Below are positions 7,186 to 16,625 of a stretch of 64,000 nucleotides of DNA, in pieces (the first letter of the stretch is position 1; each line of letters begins with the position of its first letter). The position numbers and the translations under genes were made by a program. The notes beneath the pieces are model-generated. The model was given only the letters and a program-made list of their open reading frames with translations, was not told the DNA's origin and ran no database searches. The DNA comes from Aquitalea magnusonii (lineage in GTDB: Bacteria > Pseudomonadota > Gammaproteobacteria > Burkholderiales > Chromobacteriaceae): assembly GCF_002217795.2 (NCBI RefSeq), contig NZ_AP018823.1:806001-870000 (forward strand). Direction: 5' to 3'.

Positions 7186-7934
7186 GCTACGCACCCGTCA
7201 TTCTATCGACTGAAAAACACTCTTACTCGGTCTCCGGCCAGATCATGATGGCGGAGTATGGTGTCCCCAAATACACCCCGTTTGCCATGTGCGAATCGGC
7301 TGACCTGACCATTGAGCAGGAAACCCAGGAGCTGGCGGACTCGTACACCGGTCAAGGCAACTACGACAAGCTGTACTCGGTGAAGTCGGTATCGCTGGAT
7401 CTGAAGGTGTCCACCTTCCAGCCGGAAATCATTGCCGAAATGACAATGGGCGTGGCCAATGCCCGTGCCGAGAAGACCATTTCCGATGAAGTCCAGACCG
7501 CTTACAAGGGTGTCTTGGTGCCGCTGGAAAATATCGGTACGGGTGACTATGTCGTTACCAAGGAAGTGGGTGGTGATCCCTTTATCGCCGGCAAGGACTA
7601 CTTCCCGACCGCAGCCGGCATCATCCCGCTGGCCAATGGCAGCATCCAGGACGGCACCAAGATCAAGGTGAGCTACAAGGCACTGGAGGCCAATGTGGTC
7701 GAGTGGCTGGCCGGCTCCCAGAAAGAGCGCAGCCTGATCTTCCATGGTGTTAACAAGGCCAACCGCAAGCAGGTGGTGATGGAGGTGTTCCGGGGCAAGT
7801 TCGGTTTTGCCGACAAGTACTCCATCCTGGGCAAGGATTTCCGTAGTGCCGGCCTGAAATTCGAGGTACTGGCTGACCCGCTGCAGACCGGTGACGGCTT
7901 GTCCCAGTGGGTACGTGAAACCCTGCTGAAGTAA
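7182..7934 (+). CDS. Phage tail tube (major tail) protein
   Basis: This 250-residue protein lies directly upstream of the tail chaperone and tape measure genes, the normal place for the tail tube. It has a beta-rich composition, an internal segment with G-K-D-Y-F-P-T-A-A-G-I-I-P-L, and a C-terminal G-L-K-F-E-V-L-A-D-P typical of siphophage tube subunits. No sheath gene is found before it, which argues for a non-contractile tail. Overlap with the upstream stop (ATGA type) suggests coupling. Confidence 0.8.
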   Translation: MSYAPVILSTEKHSYSVSGQIMMAEYGVPKYTPFAMCESADLTIEQETQELADSYTGQGNYDKLYSVKSVSLDLKVSTFQPEIIAEMTMGVANARAEKTISDEVQTAYKGVLVPLENIGTGDYVVTKEVGGDPFIAGKDYFPTAAGIIPLANGSIQDGTKIKVSYKALEANVVEWLAGSQKERSLIFHGVNKANRKQVVMEVFRGKFGFADKYSILGKDFRSAGLKFEVLADPLQTGDGLSQWVRETLLK

Positions 7935-7985
7935 GCCATCCACCATTACCGATGGGCGCAGCCTGGCTGCGCCCTGGAGCTTGTC

Positions 7986-8345
7986 ATGCGTATCGAAAAA
8001 CCCACCCCTATCGGTGACCACGTCATCACCATCCGCGAACTGACAGTCGCGGATATTCGTGCATTGCTGGTTGAGTCCATGCAGCAACATGGCGATGTCG
8101 GGCTGATCCCGGCGCAAGCTGATCTGGTGCTGAATGCCACCCTGTTGCCGGATCTGCGACTGGACGAGCTGCGCGCCATGGCCCCGATGGAGCCTGAGCT
8201 GCTGGATAGCCTGGCTGACTCCGAGCTGCAAACACTGCGCGACAAGTGCCGGGAGTTGAACCCGCTTTTTTTCGGCATGAAGGCGCGGCTGGAACAGGCG
8301 CAGGCCAAGGCGGAGATGATCGCCCTGGCCCAGCTGAACAGCTAA
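7986..8345 (+). CDS. Tail assembly chaperone, short form (G-like)
   Basis: This 119-residue acidic, helical protein sits between the tail tube and tape measure genes. It begins with I-R-E-L-T-V-A-D-I-R-A-L-L, common in tail chaperones. The 3' part contains TTTTTTC at 8267-8273, in the register of a -1 slippery heptamer, and the -1 frame stays open to 8464. This is the classical G/GT arrangement, in which a small fraction of ribosomes makes a longer chaperone that loads the tape measure protein. Confidence 0.82.
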   Translation: MRIEKPTPIGDHVITIRELTVADIRALLVESMQQHGDVGLIPAQADLVLNATLLPDLRLDELRAMAPMEPELLDSLADSELQTLRDKCRELNPLFFGMKARLEQAQAKAEMIALAQLNS

Positions 8346-8464
8346 GCCAGCTGGAAACCAATCTGGGCCGGCTGATTGAAGCGGGCCACCCCAATGCAGC
8401 GCAGTACCCGCTGCGCTTCTTTGCCGCAGTCATTGATGACCTGAATAGCCGAAACGCCACATGA
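7986..8464 (+). CDS. Tail assembly chaperone, frameshifted long form (GT-like)
   Basis: A -1 slip at TTTTTTC (8267-8273) would join the first ~94 codons of the chaperone to a frame that runs to TGA 8462-8464. The product has 159 residues and a new C-terminus containing L-G-R-L-I-E-A-G-H-P-N and ending in a hydrophobic-acidic segment. The downstream frame has no ribosome-binding site of its own and its stop overlaps the tape measure ATG, which is the usual tail-chaperone layout. The long form would recruit the tape measure protein. Confidence 0.7.
8267..8273 (+). other. Programmed -1 frameshift slippery site
   Basis: Zero-frame codons read CTT TTT TTC, giving the heptamer T TTT TTC. After slipping, both tRNAs can re-pair with TTT. 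Its location just upstream of the tape measure gene matches the G/GT frameshift site of tailed phages. Confidence 0.7.
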
Positions 8465-11400
8465 AAACCCTGGAATACCTGATCAAGGCCAACAGCTCCG
8501 ACTTTGTCACTGCCGTGACCAAGGCGGAAACCATCTATGGCCAGGCACTCAAGGGCATGTCGGACAAGGCCAAGCAGATCAGCCTGTTCAAGCAAGCCAA
8601 GGAAGACGCAGACAGCACTGGCACCGCCCTGGTCAAGCTGAAGACCACCACAGAGCAGGTGCGCAAGGCACTGGGTGAAAGTGGCGGCACCCTGCAGCAA
8701 AGCCAGCAACTGGCGAAGGCTGAGGCCGCGATCAGCAAGACCGAGGCTGCCATGCGTGGCCAGGTAGCAGCAGTGGTCTCCATGCGCCAAGCGCTGGCGG
8801 CGGCCGGTGTCGATACCCGCAACCTGGCTGCAGAGCAGGACAAGATGGCCAGCGCGATTGCAAAAGCATCTGCAAACGTCATCCAGAACCGCCGTACCAA
8901 TGCTGCCCGCGATGTCCTGGGCATCCGTTCCGAGCTGGATATCACCCGCGAAATTAACCTGGTGCAGGCGGCCTATGATCGCCTCGCAGCCACCGGGACG
9001 GTTTCGCATAACGAGCTGGACCGAGCCGCCGCCGCGACCAAGGCCCGGATTGCCGCCCTGCGCCAGGAACTGCGTGGCGGTGCCGAAGAGGTCAAGCTGT
9101 TTGCAGCCCCATCTGCATCGGTCAACCAGGTGCGCCGCACTGGTGCCGCCCGCGATGTCCTGGGCATCCGCTCCGAGCTGGATATCACCCGCGAAATCAG
9201 CCAGGTGCAAGCAGCGTATGACCGCCTCGCTGCCACCGGGACGGTTTCGCATAACGAGCTGGACCGAGCCGCCGCCGCGACCAAGGCCCGTATTGCGGCC
9301 CTGCGCCAGGAGCTGCGTGGTGGTGCCGAGGAGGTCAAGCTGTTTACGGCTCCTTCTGCGTCCGTCAACCAGGCACAACGTACAGGTGCTGCCCGTGACG
9401 TCCTGGGCATCCGCTCCCAGACCGACATCCAGCGCGAAATCCAGCAAGTGTCTGCTGCATTCACGCGCCTGACCCAGAACCCGGCAATCAGCATGGCCGA
9501 GCTGTCCAGGGCGGCCACGGCCACCAAAGCCAGGATTGCTGAACTGCGCGCCGAGCTGCAGGGCACGATGCCAGCCAGCAGCTTCCTGATGACCGGTGCC
9601 GGCAAGCTGGTGGCTATGGCCAGTGCGGTGGTGTCGCTCAACGCTGCGCTGGCACTGACCCGCAGCATCCTGTCCACGGCTGGCCAGTTTGAAACCCTGC
9701 GCACCCAGTTAAACGCCGTTGAAAAGTCGGCCACCAAGGGCGGTGACGCCTTCGCTTACATCAAGCAGCAGGCGGTCAATACCCCATTCCAGGTCACCAA
9801 CCTGACCCAGACTTATATCCGGCTGCGCAATTACGGGCTGGACCCGACGGCCGGCAGCATGCAGGCCATCATCGACCAGGCCGCCAAGCTGGGTGCGTCC
9901 CAGGAAATGCTGGAGCGCATCACCCTGGCACTGGGCCAAGCGTGGACAAAGCAGAAGCTGCAGGGCGAAGAGATCATGCAGCTCAACGAGGCCGGTGTCC
10001 CGGTGTGGGACTTGCTGTCCAAGGCAATGAACAAGTCAGCGGCCGAGCTGATGAAGATGTCCGAAAACGGCCAGCTGGGCCGGGATGCCATCACCGCCTT
10101 GATGCAGGCTATGGAGAACGATGCGGCCGGTGCAGCCGCCTCCCAGATGCAGACCTGGAATGGCGTGGTATCGAATGCCACCGACCTGTGGCAGGAGTTC
10201 CTGGACAGCATTGGCCAAGCCGGGCTGCTGCAGTTTGCTAAGGACAGCATCACCCAGCTAACGACTGCGCTGCAGAAAATGAAAGAGACCGGCGAACTGT
10301 CCAAGATCGCCCACGACATCGCAGACGCGCTGCAGGCCCTGGGCAAGATCGCCATCGGTACTGCCAAGTTCATCACCGCGCATCACGATGCAATCATTGC
10401 GGTGGCTGCAGTTTATGGTGCGCTGGCCGCCAAGAAACTGTTTGCTGGCCTAGCCACGGATCTGGTGACCTTTGCCACTGCTGCTACCAAAGCGGCTACC
10501 GCACTGCGGACGCTGAAAGAAGCCCAGACTGTGGGCGACATCATTGATACCGTGGTCGGCAAAGGTAGTGTCCGCAAGGCGACGGCAGCAGCCAAAGCAG
10601 CTCAGCCGACCTCCGTACTGACAAAGGTTGCCGGTAGCGTGATGGAGGGGGCGACCTATGCACAAGGCGTCACGGAAACCTATCGCCTTGCTAAAGCTGT
10701 TCCAGCTGCCGCAGGTGCTGCAGGTGTCGGTGTTGCTGTAGAAGGAGCAAAGGCGGCTGAGACTGCGGCAATACAGTCCGGTGCGGCCTGGAGCGCTGCT
10801 GCTAATGTCGCAAAAAAGGCTTGGATGGGCATGACATCTGAGGTGGCACTGACCTCATCGGTATCGTTGACCGGAGTGACCGCATTAATTGCCCGTTTTA
10901 CTGTATTTGGAACAGTAGCCTATGCATCTTATAAGGCGCTTGAACCAATAATCAGCAATACCATTGATCTCTATAAGATGGAAGTGGACGCCCTGGAGCA
11001 GAAGCGTCAAACACTAGAGGAAATTAATCGCCTTGAGCGAGAGGGGGCGAAGCAGGATGGTGGTACCGGTACCGGCTCAGTCACACGAATCATGACAGCC
11101 AGTGAGCTAGCCAGTTCAAGCAGCGCCCAGCTCAAAAGCTACCGTGAGAATCTGGATCGTGCTCACAAAATTCAGTTTGACCAAGCAGTCCAGCGGGCGC
11201 GGAACGTCACTCGTGCCGGTGGTGATTCTGATAAAGACCCGGAGTACCAAAAATATCTGGCCGATGCGATTACTTATAAAAAGGCCCTTAAGGCTTTGGA
11301 TGATTATGAGGCGCAGCGTCTCAAGTTAGAAACCGGATATAGCAACCAGATTAAGGCCATCAAGAATGGTCAATTGGAAACGCTGGCTGTCGCATTGGCA

Positions 11401-12675
11401 AAAGAGCAAAAGCTTTATGACAGAGCCAATGAGCAACTCCAAGCCGCTGTTGCAGCACGCCAGAAACATCAGGACGCTTGGGCCAACAATAAAGCGGTAG
11501 ACCCTGCCGCCAAGGCCACTGAACCACAAGGCGTTGCCGACTATTACGACAGCCTGCAGAAAGCTCAGGCACTGGCGCGGGCTGCTCAGGACAGCCAGAA
11601 AACAGCTAATACCACGGGTCTTGATGGCGACTTTCAAAAAGCCACCCGCGATGCTGCCGCTGCTGAAACAGCTTTCGGTCGAGTGATGGATGTCATCAAT
11701 CAACTGCGTAGCGGCGGCAAGATCACTGAAGGCGAATTCAAGCTGTTCAATGACCAGGCTGGCCGTGCCCAGGACAGTCTGGATGCCGGCGCAGAAAAAA
11801 CCGCCAAATCTTCCCTGCAAGCGGCAATGGAAAAGATGGAAGCCCTGAAAGCCGCTGCCGCAGCCATCCAGAAACTGGATATATCGGTGAGCTTCAATGA
11901 TAAGCAGGCCGTCCAGGATATGGAAAGCATGATCAACCGTATCCAGCAGGCGGCCCAGGCTCATCCAGTCAAGATTTCCACTGCGCTAGTCGGACCCGAT
12001 GGAAAGCTGCTGCAGGATGCGCGCCAGGCAATTGGTCTGCCAGACCGTCCTACCTCAGAACTGACACCGGGGCCATCTACTGCTGGAAGCAGTGACAAGA
12101 AAGCAGCAGCGGCAACGATACCGGCCGAAGTTGATAAGAAAACAGCGACAGCTGACTTGAACCAGTTTCTGGATAGTGCCCAGCAGGTTGCCAAGGCTAA
12201 TCCTATCAAGGTGCCGGTGAACTATATCGGCGGCAGCGATGCAGCGACTAATCTTGCGGCGGCCCGTCGGCAAGTCGGACTGCCGGACATCCAGTCCCAT
12301 GCCGATGGTGGTGCCATTTCTGGCCCCGGTACCGGCACATCGGACAGCATTCTCAGCTGGCTCAGCAATGGGGAATTCGTGGTCAAGGCTGCCGCTACCA
12401 GCTACTACGGCCCCGGCCTGCTGCAGGCCATCAACCAGATGCGCCTGCCACGCTTTGCTGTCGGTGGCGCTGTTGGCCAGCTACCGGCAGTGAGCCGGGC
12501 CATGGCGGGCATCCCGACCATGCAGGGTGCTGCGGCCGCCAGCCCGGCCAGCCAGAAGACCCCGCTCAATATCTACCTGCCAGGCCAGGCCGCGCCGGTG
12601 CCGCTCTATGGCGATGACGATGCAGTCCAGCAACTGGTGAAGGCCGCAACCCTGATGAACCTGAAACAAGGCTGA
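8461..12675 (+). CDS. Tail tape measure protein
   Basis: This 1404-residue protein is the longest in the phage and sets tail length. Residues ~144-372 hold three tandem ~81-residue helical repeats, the first two almost identical. The tape-measure N-terminal domain follows (about 415-600, with F-E-T-L-R-T-Q-L, P-F-Q-V-T-N-L-T-Q and G-E-E-I-M-Q-L-N-E-A-G-V-P), then hydrophobic segments near 640-670 and 800-830, a charged coiled-coil region and a glycine-rich C-terminal region with F-V-V-K-A-A-A and A-V-G-G. ATG 8461 overlaps the chaperone long-form stop (ATGA). The segment around 10.7-11.7 kb is more AT-rich than the ends, suggesting mosaic origin. Confidence 0.93.
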   Translation: MKTLEYLIKANSSDFVTAVTKAETIYGQALKGMSDKAKQISLFKQAKEDADSTGTALVKLKTTTEQVRKALGESGGTLQQSQQLAKAEAAISKTEAAMRGQVAAVVSMRQALAAAGVDTRNLAAEQDKMASAIAKASANVIQNRRTNAARDVLGIRSELDITREINLVQAAYDRLAATGTVSHNELDRAAAATKARIAALRQELRGGAEEVKLFAAPSASVNQVRRTGAARDVLGIRSELDITREISQVQAAYDRLAATGTVSHNELDRAAAATKARIAALRQELRGGAEEVKLFTAPSASVNQAQRTGAARDVLGIRSQTDIQREIQQVSAAFTRLTQNPAISMAELSRAATATKARIAELRAELQGTMPASSFLMTGAGKLVAMASAVVSLNAALALTRSILSTAGQFETLRTQLNAVEKSATKGGDAFAYIKQQAVNTPFQVTNLTQTYIRLRNYGLDPTAGSMQAIIDQAAKLGASQEMLERITLALGQAWTKQKLQGEEIMQLNEAGVPVWDLLSKAMNKSAAELMKMSENGQLGRDAITALMQAMENDAAGAAASQMQTWNGVVSNATDLWQEFLDSIGQAGLLQFAKDSITQLTTALQKMKETGELSKIAHDIADALQALGKIAIGTAKFITAHHDAIIAVAAVYGALAAKKLFAGLATDLVTFATAATKAATALRTLKEAQTVGDIIDTVVGKGSVRKATAAAKAAQPTSVLTKVAGSVMEGATYAQGVTETYRLAKAVPAAAGAAGVGVAVEGAKAAETAAIQSGAAWSAAANVAKKAWMGMTSEVALTSSVSLTGVTALIARFTVFGTVAYASYKALEPIISNTIDLYKMEVDALEQKRQTLEEINRLEREGAKQDGGTGTGSVTRIMTASELASSSSAQLKSYRENLDRAHKIQFDQAVQRARNVTRAGGDSDKDPEYQKYLADAITYKKALKALDDYEAQRLKLETGYSNQIKAIKNGQLETLAVALAKEQKLYDRANEQLQAAVAARQKHQDAWANNKAVDPAAKATEPQGVADYYDSLQKAQALARAAQDSQKTANTTGLDGDFQKATRDAAAAETAFGRVMDVINQLRSGGKITEGEFKLFNDQAGRAQDSLDAGAEKTAKSSLQAAMEKMEALKAAAAAIQKLDISVSFNDKQAVQDMESMINRIQQAAQAHPVKISTALVGPDGKLLQDARQAIGLPDRPTSELTPGPSTAGSSDKKAAAATIPAEVDKKTATADLNQFLDSAQQVAKANPIKVPVNYIGGSDAATNLAAARRQVGLPDIQSHADGGAISGPGTGTSDSILSWLSNGEFVVKAAATSYYGPGLLQAINQMRLPRFAVGGAVGQLPAVSRAMAGIPTMQGAAAASPASQKTPLNIYLPGQAAPVPLYGDDDAVQQLVKAATLMNLKQG
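8890..9570 (+). repeat. Tandem 243-base repeats within the tape measure gene
   Basis: Units begin at 8890, 9133 and 9376, an exact 243-base (81-codon) period. Units 1 and 2 differ at about five amino acids. Unit 3 is diverged and loses the pattern near 9570. Each unit opens with the core A-A-R-D-V-L-G-I-R-S. Confidence 0.9.
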
Positions 12676-12677
12676 AC

Positions 12678-13103
12678 ATGGCAAACGTCCACGAATACGC
12701 ACTGACGCTGGGCATTGATGGCACGTTAATTCCGATCAAGGCCGTCGTGAAATTAACGCAGACCTATGAACGTGCCGGCGGGCGCAATCTGCTGCGCATG
12801 CGCTCCGGCCGGGGCGTGATGCAGTCCCGCTGGGAGAAGATTCGTTCCGATATCGCCGCCACCGGTTGGATGCCGGCACCGCTGGCTGCCCTGGATCAAA
12901 CCGCCCCCCACGTTCTGGACTGCGCCGCCCCCAGGGCGGTGCCGATTGGCACGGTAGTCAGTGAACGCCCGGATATCCCAGGCGTGGTCCGCAATGGCAT
13001 GTATTACTACTGGCCGCGCCTGACCGGCTTTATCACGATTGCCGAGAACACCGATATCCGCTCCGCAAGCTGGGGCTGGAATCTGCATTTTGAGGAGCAA
13101 TGA
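12678..13103 (+). CDS. Phage tail-tip protein of unknown precise role
   Basis: This 141-residue protein starts two bases after the tape measure stop and belongs to the same tail operon. It is beta-rich and contains R-S-G-R-G-V-M-Q-S-R-W-E-K and a C-terminal tryptophan-rich segment. Gene order suggests a distal tail or tail-completion protein, as in the B3/D3112 transposable siphophages. I do not recognise a named family. Confidence 0.6.
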   Translation: MANVHEYALTLGIDGTLIPIKAVVKLTQTYERAGGRNLLRMRSGRGVMQSRWEKIRSDIAATGWMPAPLAALDQTAPHVLDCAAPRAVPIGTVVSERPDIPGVVRNGMYYYWPRLTGFITIAENTDIRSASWGWNLHFEEQ

Positions 13104-13747
13104 TGGCAACCCCGAATAGTGATTATTACCCCCGTGTTGCACCGAATCCTGGTCAGGCTGTTTATCTGGATGGCTGGGAAACCACGCTGACTGCTGAATG
13201 GGTTGGTACGGGAACACCCCAGCTCGCGAACTGGATCAATCTGGATACCATCCTGCTCCAGTTTCCCAATTCTTATGCGAATCTTGTATTTGAATGGGTA
13301 GTTGATGGTGTGACCTATCGCCAATCCGGTGTCGCGTATGCAATGGAGGGGCATGTTTATGCCGAGAAGGTCGGCAGAGGGATGGCAACCAATGCGGTGT
13401 CTTTTGATGATGCCAGTAAACCCATTCCCAACGGAGCCAGGGTTTATCTTCCGCTCATGGCGGGAGATATTCAGTTCCTGGTTAACTTCTCTCCGGTATT
13501 GCTGCCTTATACGGTGCGGGATAACGCATGGGTCTCTGCAACCACTTACTATTTCCCCAAGCCGTATGGCCCGGATGGAAGGAGATATGTTTTCCCCAAT
13601 ATTGTGGATGGGGATAAGGGCCTGGTATTGCTATGCGCGTTTACCAGCCGTGGCTATGTCGTCATCCAGGAACAAAAGCTGACTGGTGAGCTGAACTGGT
13701 TTGATATGCCAGCCATCATCAATAACGGTGGCGGCACACCATCATGA
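13100..13747 (+). CDS. Phage tail-tip/baseplate-like protein, unknown
   Basis: This 215-residue protein overlaps its upstream neighbour by four bases, with GAGGAG before the two adjacent ATGs (13100, 13103). It is tryptophan- and tyrosine-rich and looks like a beta structure. It is followed by a large tail protein with a four-base overlap. Its role is probably in the tail tip or adhesion. No family is recognised. Codon use is slightly more AT-rich than that of the tape measure N-terminus. Confidence 0.55.
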   Translation: MMATPNSDYYPRVAPNPGQAVYLDGWETTLTAEWVGTGTPQLANWINLDTILLQFPNSYANLVFEWVVDGVTYRQSGVAYAMEGHVYAEKVGRGMATNAVSFDDASKPIPNGARVYLPLMAGDIQFLVNFSPVLLPYTVRDNAWVSATTYYFPKPYGPDGRRYVFPNIVDGDKGLVLLCAFTSRGYVVIQEQKLTGELNWFDMPAIINNGGGTPS

Positions 13748-15891
13748 TGTTCGGCTTGTCTCCGTTTGGTGAAACCCCGATCGGTCTGTCTTCGGCTTCT
13801 GCTGGTTCAACGGTTCATGCTGGACAGACCGTCTCTTTGCCGCTTGTGATTACCGTTGCGCATGCCCAGTCTCTACCCGCCGAGGCATGGGATGTCAGGG
13901 TGACGCTGGGTGGGGTGGATGTCTCTGACCGCATTGCCGGGGAAGTCACTATCGAAGCCGAGGAAGACTCGGCCCGTATCGCCACGGTCAGGCTGCTCCT
14001 GGTTGCTGGCGAGTCGTTTGCCAGTCTTTCTGGCGCAGTCCTGCTCATTGATGTGCAGCACACCCGCCTGAGTGCCTGGGTACGCAGGTTTACCGGGCGT
14101 GTTGCATTGCCGGAGATTGACGCTGAAACCGGCATTGCCACCCTGCATGGTACGGATGGCCGGCGCGACTCGCTGGCCCTGGCCACGCGCACCGAGCTGG
14201 ATGCCTTGCTCGGTGGCTTCTGGTCGCCCCATGTGTTTGCCCGCTATGCCGACAGCCTGCAGTACGCCCAGGACCGTCTGTCCACGCTGCCCGCCGCCTA
14301 TGATCTTGATGTGTATGGCGCACCCCGGCTGACGCCGTGGGCCGGTCTGGATTCCCGGCTGACGTTGACGGACGACGATCTGGCAGACGGATCGCTTGCG
14401 ATCCAGCCGGCTGCCCGTCAGTCCGTGGTCAACCTGGTCACCAATGACAATATTGGCGTCCAGCCGGTCAGCACTACCCCGATTTGTCATCTTGCTGACA
14501 ATAAAACCCTGACCAACAATCCCCAGCCAACCCTGACCGGTATCGCCGTGCCTGGCATGAATATCCGGGTGGACATTGCTGGCCAGGTGCTGACCGCCGT
14601 GGCAGGAAGCACCGGCTCCTGGTCCGTCACGACCAAGGTTCTGGCCGATGGCCGCTATACCCCCAAGGTCACACTCAGTGCCGGCGCAGCAGCATGCATC
14701 ATGTGGGGCACGCCATTCCAGGTGGCACGAGATGGCAAAGGTAGCGCGGTGACCAGCGAGTCGGCCATGGAGCAGGTCGTGGATTGCAGCCTGCAGTATC
14801 GCTACCCGCGCCTGCATGAGTACCGCCGCGTTATCAACTGGAGCATGGGCCTGTCCTATGGTCAGTTCGTCCAGGGCCGTAATGGCAAGCCGTTCAAGCT
14901 GCCCGAAAAGAGCCTGTTCCGTTCAGCCGTGGAAAGCAGTGGCTGGAAGCTGCGCTCGGAGGCCTGGACCGCTCCGCTGCAAGGCACCCAGTACGTTGGC
15001 TATGTCGATGCTTCTGGAGCAATCATTTCCGGCAACCCGCCATCGAGCGCAGTAGCTATCCTGACCTTCCGCAACGACTATACCGGCCCGGCTGCCGACG
15101 ACCCGCGCTGTGCCGGCGCAGTCCTGCAAATCGCCAGGCGTGTGGTGCAATCCATGACAGAGCGCTGGCGCATTACTGTCCATGCTCCAGATAGCGTGGC
15201 CGCGCTGGGCACCCTGAAGCGTCAGGGTCAGACAGTCAGCATGGATGCCTCTGGTCTGTTTGATGCGACTGCCTGGACCGAATCGACCACCATGCAGCCT
15301 GATATCGGCACCACCACCACGGACCTGACCTCACTGGCAGGGGCGAGTCGTGATGATGCCAACCTTGCGCTGCAGACGCTGGCGGCCATCGCCCGTCGCC
15401 AGATCCTGGCATCGCACCGGACCACCCGAGTGCAATTCAAAGCGCAAAGTAACCCACTGCTGGATGTGGACATGGGAGTGACCGTGAACAGTGTCGACAT
15501 GCTGGCCAGCGGCAAGGTGGCACGCCTGGTAGAGCATTACGACACCTCTGCCGGCAGTGCCATCACCGATGTGGAACTGGCTATTTCCGGGCTGGTGGCT
15601 GCCGGTACCGCCAATAGCGATCCGATTCTGGCCCCGGAACTCACCAGTCTGCCGAACATGTCCCAGGCAGATAGCGCGGATCTGGGTACCTGCCTGGAGG
15701 GACTGGGAACCTACAGTGCCACCACCACCGGCTACACCACTGGAGCCGCAGGTGATACCAGCTCAGAATATCCGCATGAAGTGGCGATTGCAGTGCCGGA
15801 TATTCCGGTGTTTTTAACTGACCCTGTTTCGCGGGAGCTGGCCTACAACATCAGCGTGGCCATCCCGGTCGATACCCTGGAAATGCGATGA
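13744..15891 (+). CDS. Large tail-tip (hub) protein with an inserted Ig-like domain
   Basis: This 715-residue protein overlaps its neighbours on both sides by ATGA-type junctions. The first ~240 residues have the V-T-L-G-G-V-D-V-S-D-R-I and A-T-V-R-L-L-L segments of tail hub/baseplate proteins. Residues ~247-313 look like a bacterial Ig-like insert, with a P-T-L-T-G core, a central G-S-W-S-V and a closing D-G-R-Y-T. The C-terminal half resembles a receptor-proximal tail protein. It probably forms the tail tip and links to the adhesion proteins made downstream. The assignment rests on size, order and fold impressions. Confidence 0.6.
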   Translation: MMFGLSPFGETPIGLSSASAGSTVHAGQTVSLPLVITVAHAQSLPAEAWDVRVTLGGVDVSDRIAGEVTIEAEEDSARIATVRLLLVAGESFASLSGAVLLIDVQHTRLSAWVRRFTGRVALPEIDAETGIATLHGTDGRRDSLALATRTELDALLGGFWSPHVFARYADSLQYAQDRLSTLPAAYDLDVYGAPRLTPWAGLDSRLTLTDDDLADGSLAIQPAARQSVVNLVTNDNIGVQPVSTTPICHLADNKTLTNNPQPTLTGIAVPGMNIRVDIAGQVLTAVAGSTGSWSVTTKVLADGRYTPKVTLSAGAAACIMWGTPFQVARDGKGSAVTSESAMEQVVDCSLQYRYPRLHEYRRVINWSMGLSYGQFVQGRNGKPFKLPEKSLFRSAVESSGWKLRSEAWTAPLQGTQYVGYVDASGAIISGNPPSSAVAILTFRNDYTGPAADDPRCAGAVLQIARRVVQSMTERWRITVHAPDSVAALGTLKRQGQTVSMDASGLFDATAWTESTTMQPDIGTTTTDLTSLAGASRDDANLALQTLAAIARRQILASHRTTRVQFKAQSNPLLDVDMGVTVNSVDMLASGKVARLVEHYDTSAGSAITDVELAISGLVAAGTANSDPILAPELTSLPNMSQADSADLGTCLEGLGTYSATTTGYTTGAAGDTSSEYPHEVAIAVPDIPVFLTDPVSRELAYNISVAIPVDTLEMR

Positions 15892-16247
15892 GTCTGACCT
15901 TTGGGTTTTATGAAGACGCGGGCCGGACCCTGCCGCTGGCCAGCCTGGCCATCAAGGGCGGCACGGCTACCCGGATCTGGGTGGGGACGGATGGAACCGC
16001 CCAGGCCCAGGCCGCGAGTGGTGGCAGCATCACGTTGACTGCCAATGCAGTACTGCCGGGTGTGCCAGCCAGCGCCATCCACCTGGCCACCTCACTGTCT
16101 GCACTGGCCAGCGCCAGTGCATCCGTCGATCTGGGCCAGGTGGTTAGTGGCATGCAGGCCGTGTGGTTGCTGGTCGACCAGTCCGCGCTGGCGGATGGGG
16201 AATACAGCAATGTCTCCCTGGTCACTAACCCGATCTATGAGGGCTGA
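15888..16247 (+). CDS. Small phage tail protein, unknown
   Basis: This 119-residue protein overlaps the upstream hub gene by four bases. The sequence is rich in alanine, serine and threonine with a beta-like pattern, and it opens with F-G-F-Y-E-D-A-G-R-T-L-P-L. It is probably a minor tail-tip or fibre-connector protein, judged only from the operon. No family is recognised. Confidence 0.55.
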   Translation: MSLTFGFYEDAGRTLPLASLAIKGGTATRIWVGTDGTAQAQAASGGSITLTANAVLPGVPASAIHLATSLSALASASASVDLGQVVSGMQAVWLLVDQSALADGEYSNVSLVTNPIYEG

Positions 16248-16250
16248 GCG

Positions 16251-16625
16251 ATGGCGCGGATGAATACACAGCAAGCAGCAGAAGTCGCCAAGGCTCTCGC
16301 TGGTCAGAACAATCAACCGTCTGCAAGCGGCAGCCTTCCGGCAGTCAGCGGGCCGGGTGGCATTGCCGGAGGTATCTTCCGGGGTAAGGCCAAGGAAGCG
16401 GTCAGCGGTGCCGGTAGTGCCGGGCTGGCTGCGGCCTATGTGGAAACGGCCAGGACATGGGGAGATGTATCTACAGAGCTGGCCACCAAGTTCACCAGTG
16501 ATGGGCTATTCGCCATCGGGATGGTGCCGGTTAAAACCATCACCCTGGCGGAATCTGATGCCTCCGGTAATGCTATTACCGGAACGTCCGTCACCATTAC
16601 CCTTAGTGGGAAGCTGCCATCATGA
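16251..16625 (+). CDS. Small phage protein, unknown
   Basis: This 124-residue protein starts three bases after the previous stop and overlaps the next gene by four bases. The N-terminus is a polar helix, the middle is glycine- and alanine-rich, and the C-terminus is beta-like (T-I-T-L-A, then T-V-T-I-T-L). It probably takes part in the tail tip. No known domain is visible. Confidence 0.5.
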   Translation: MARMNTQQAAEVAKALAGQNNQPSASGSLPAVSGPGGIAGGIFRGKAKEAVSGAGSAGLAAAYVETARTWGDVSTELATKFTSDGLFAIGMVPVKTITLAESDASGNAITGTSVTITLSGKLPS

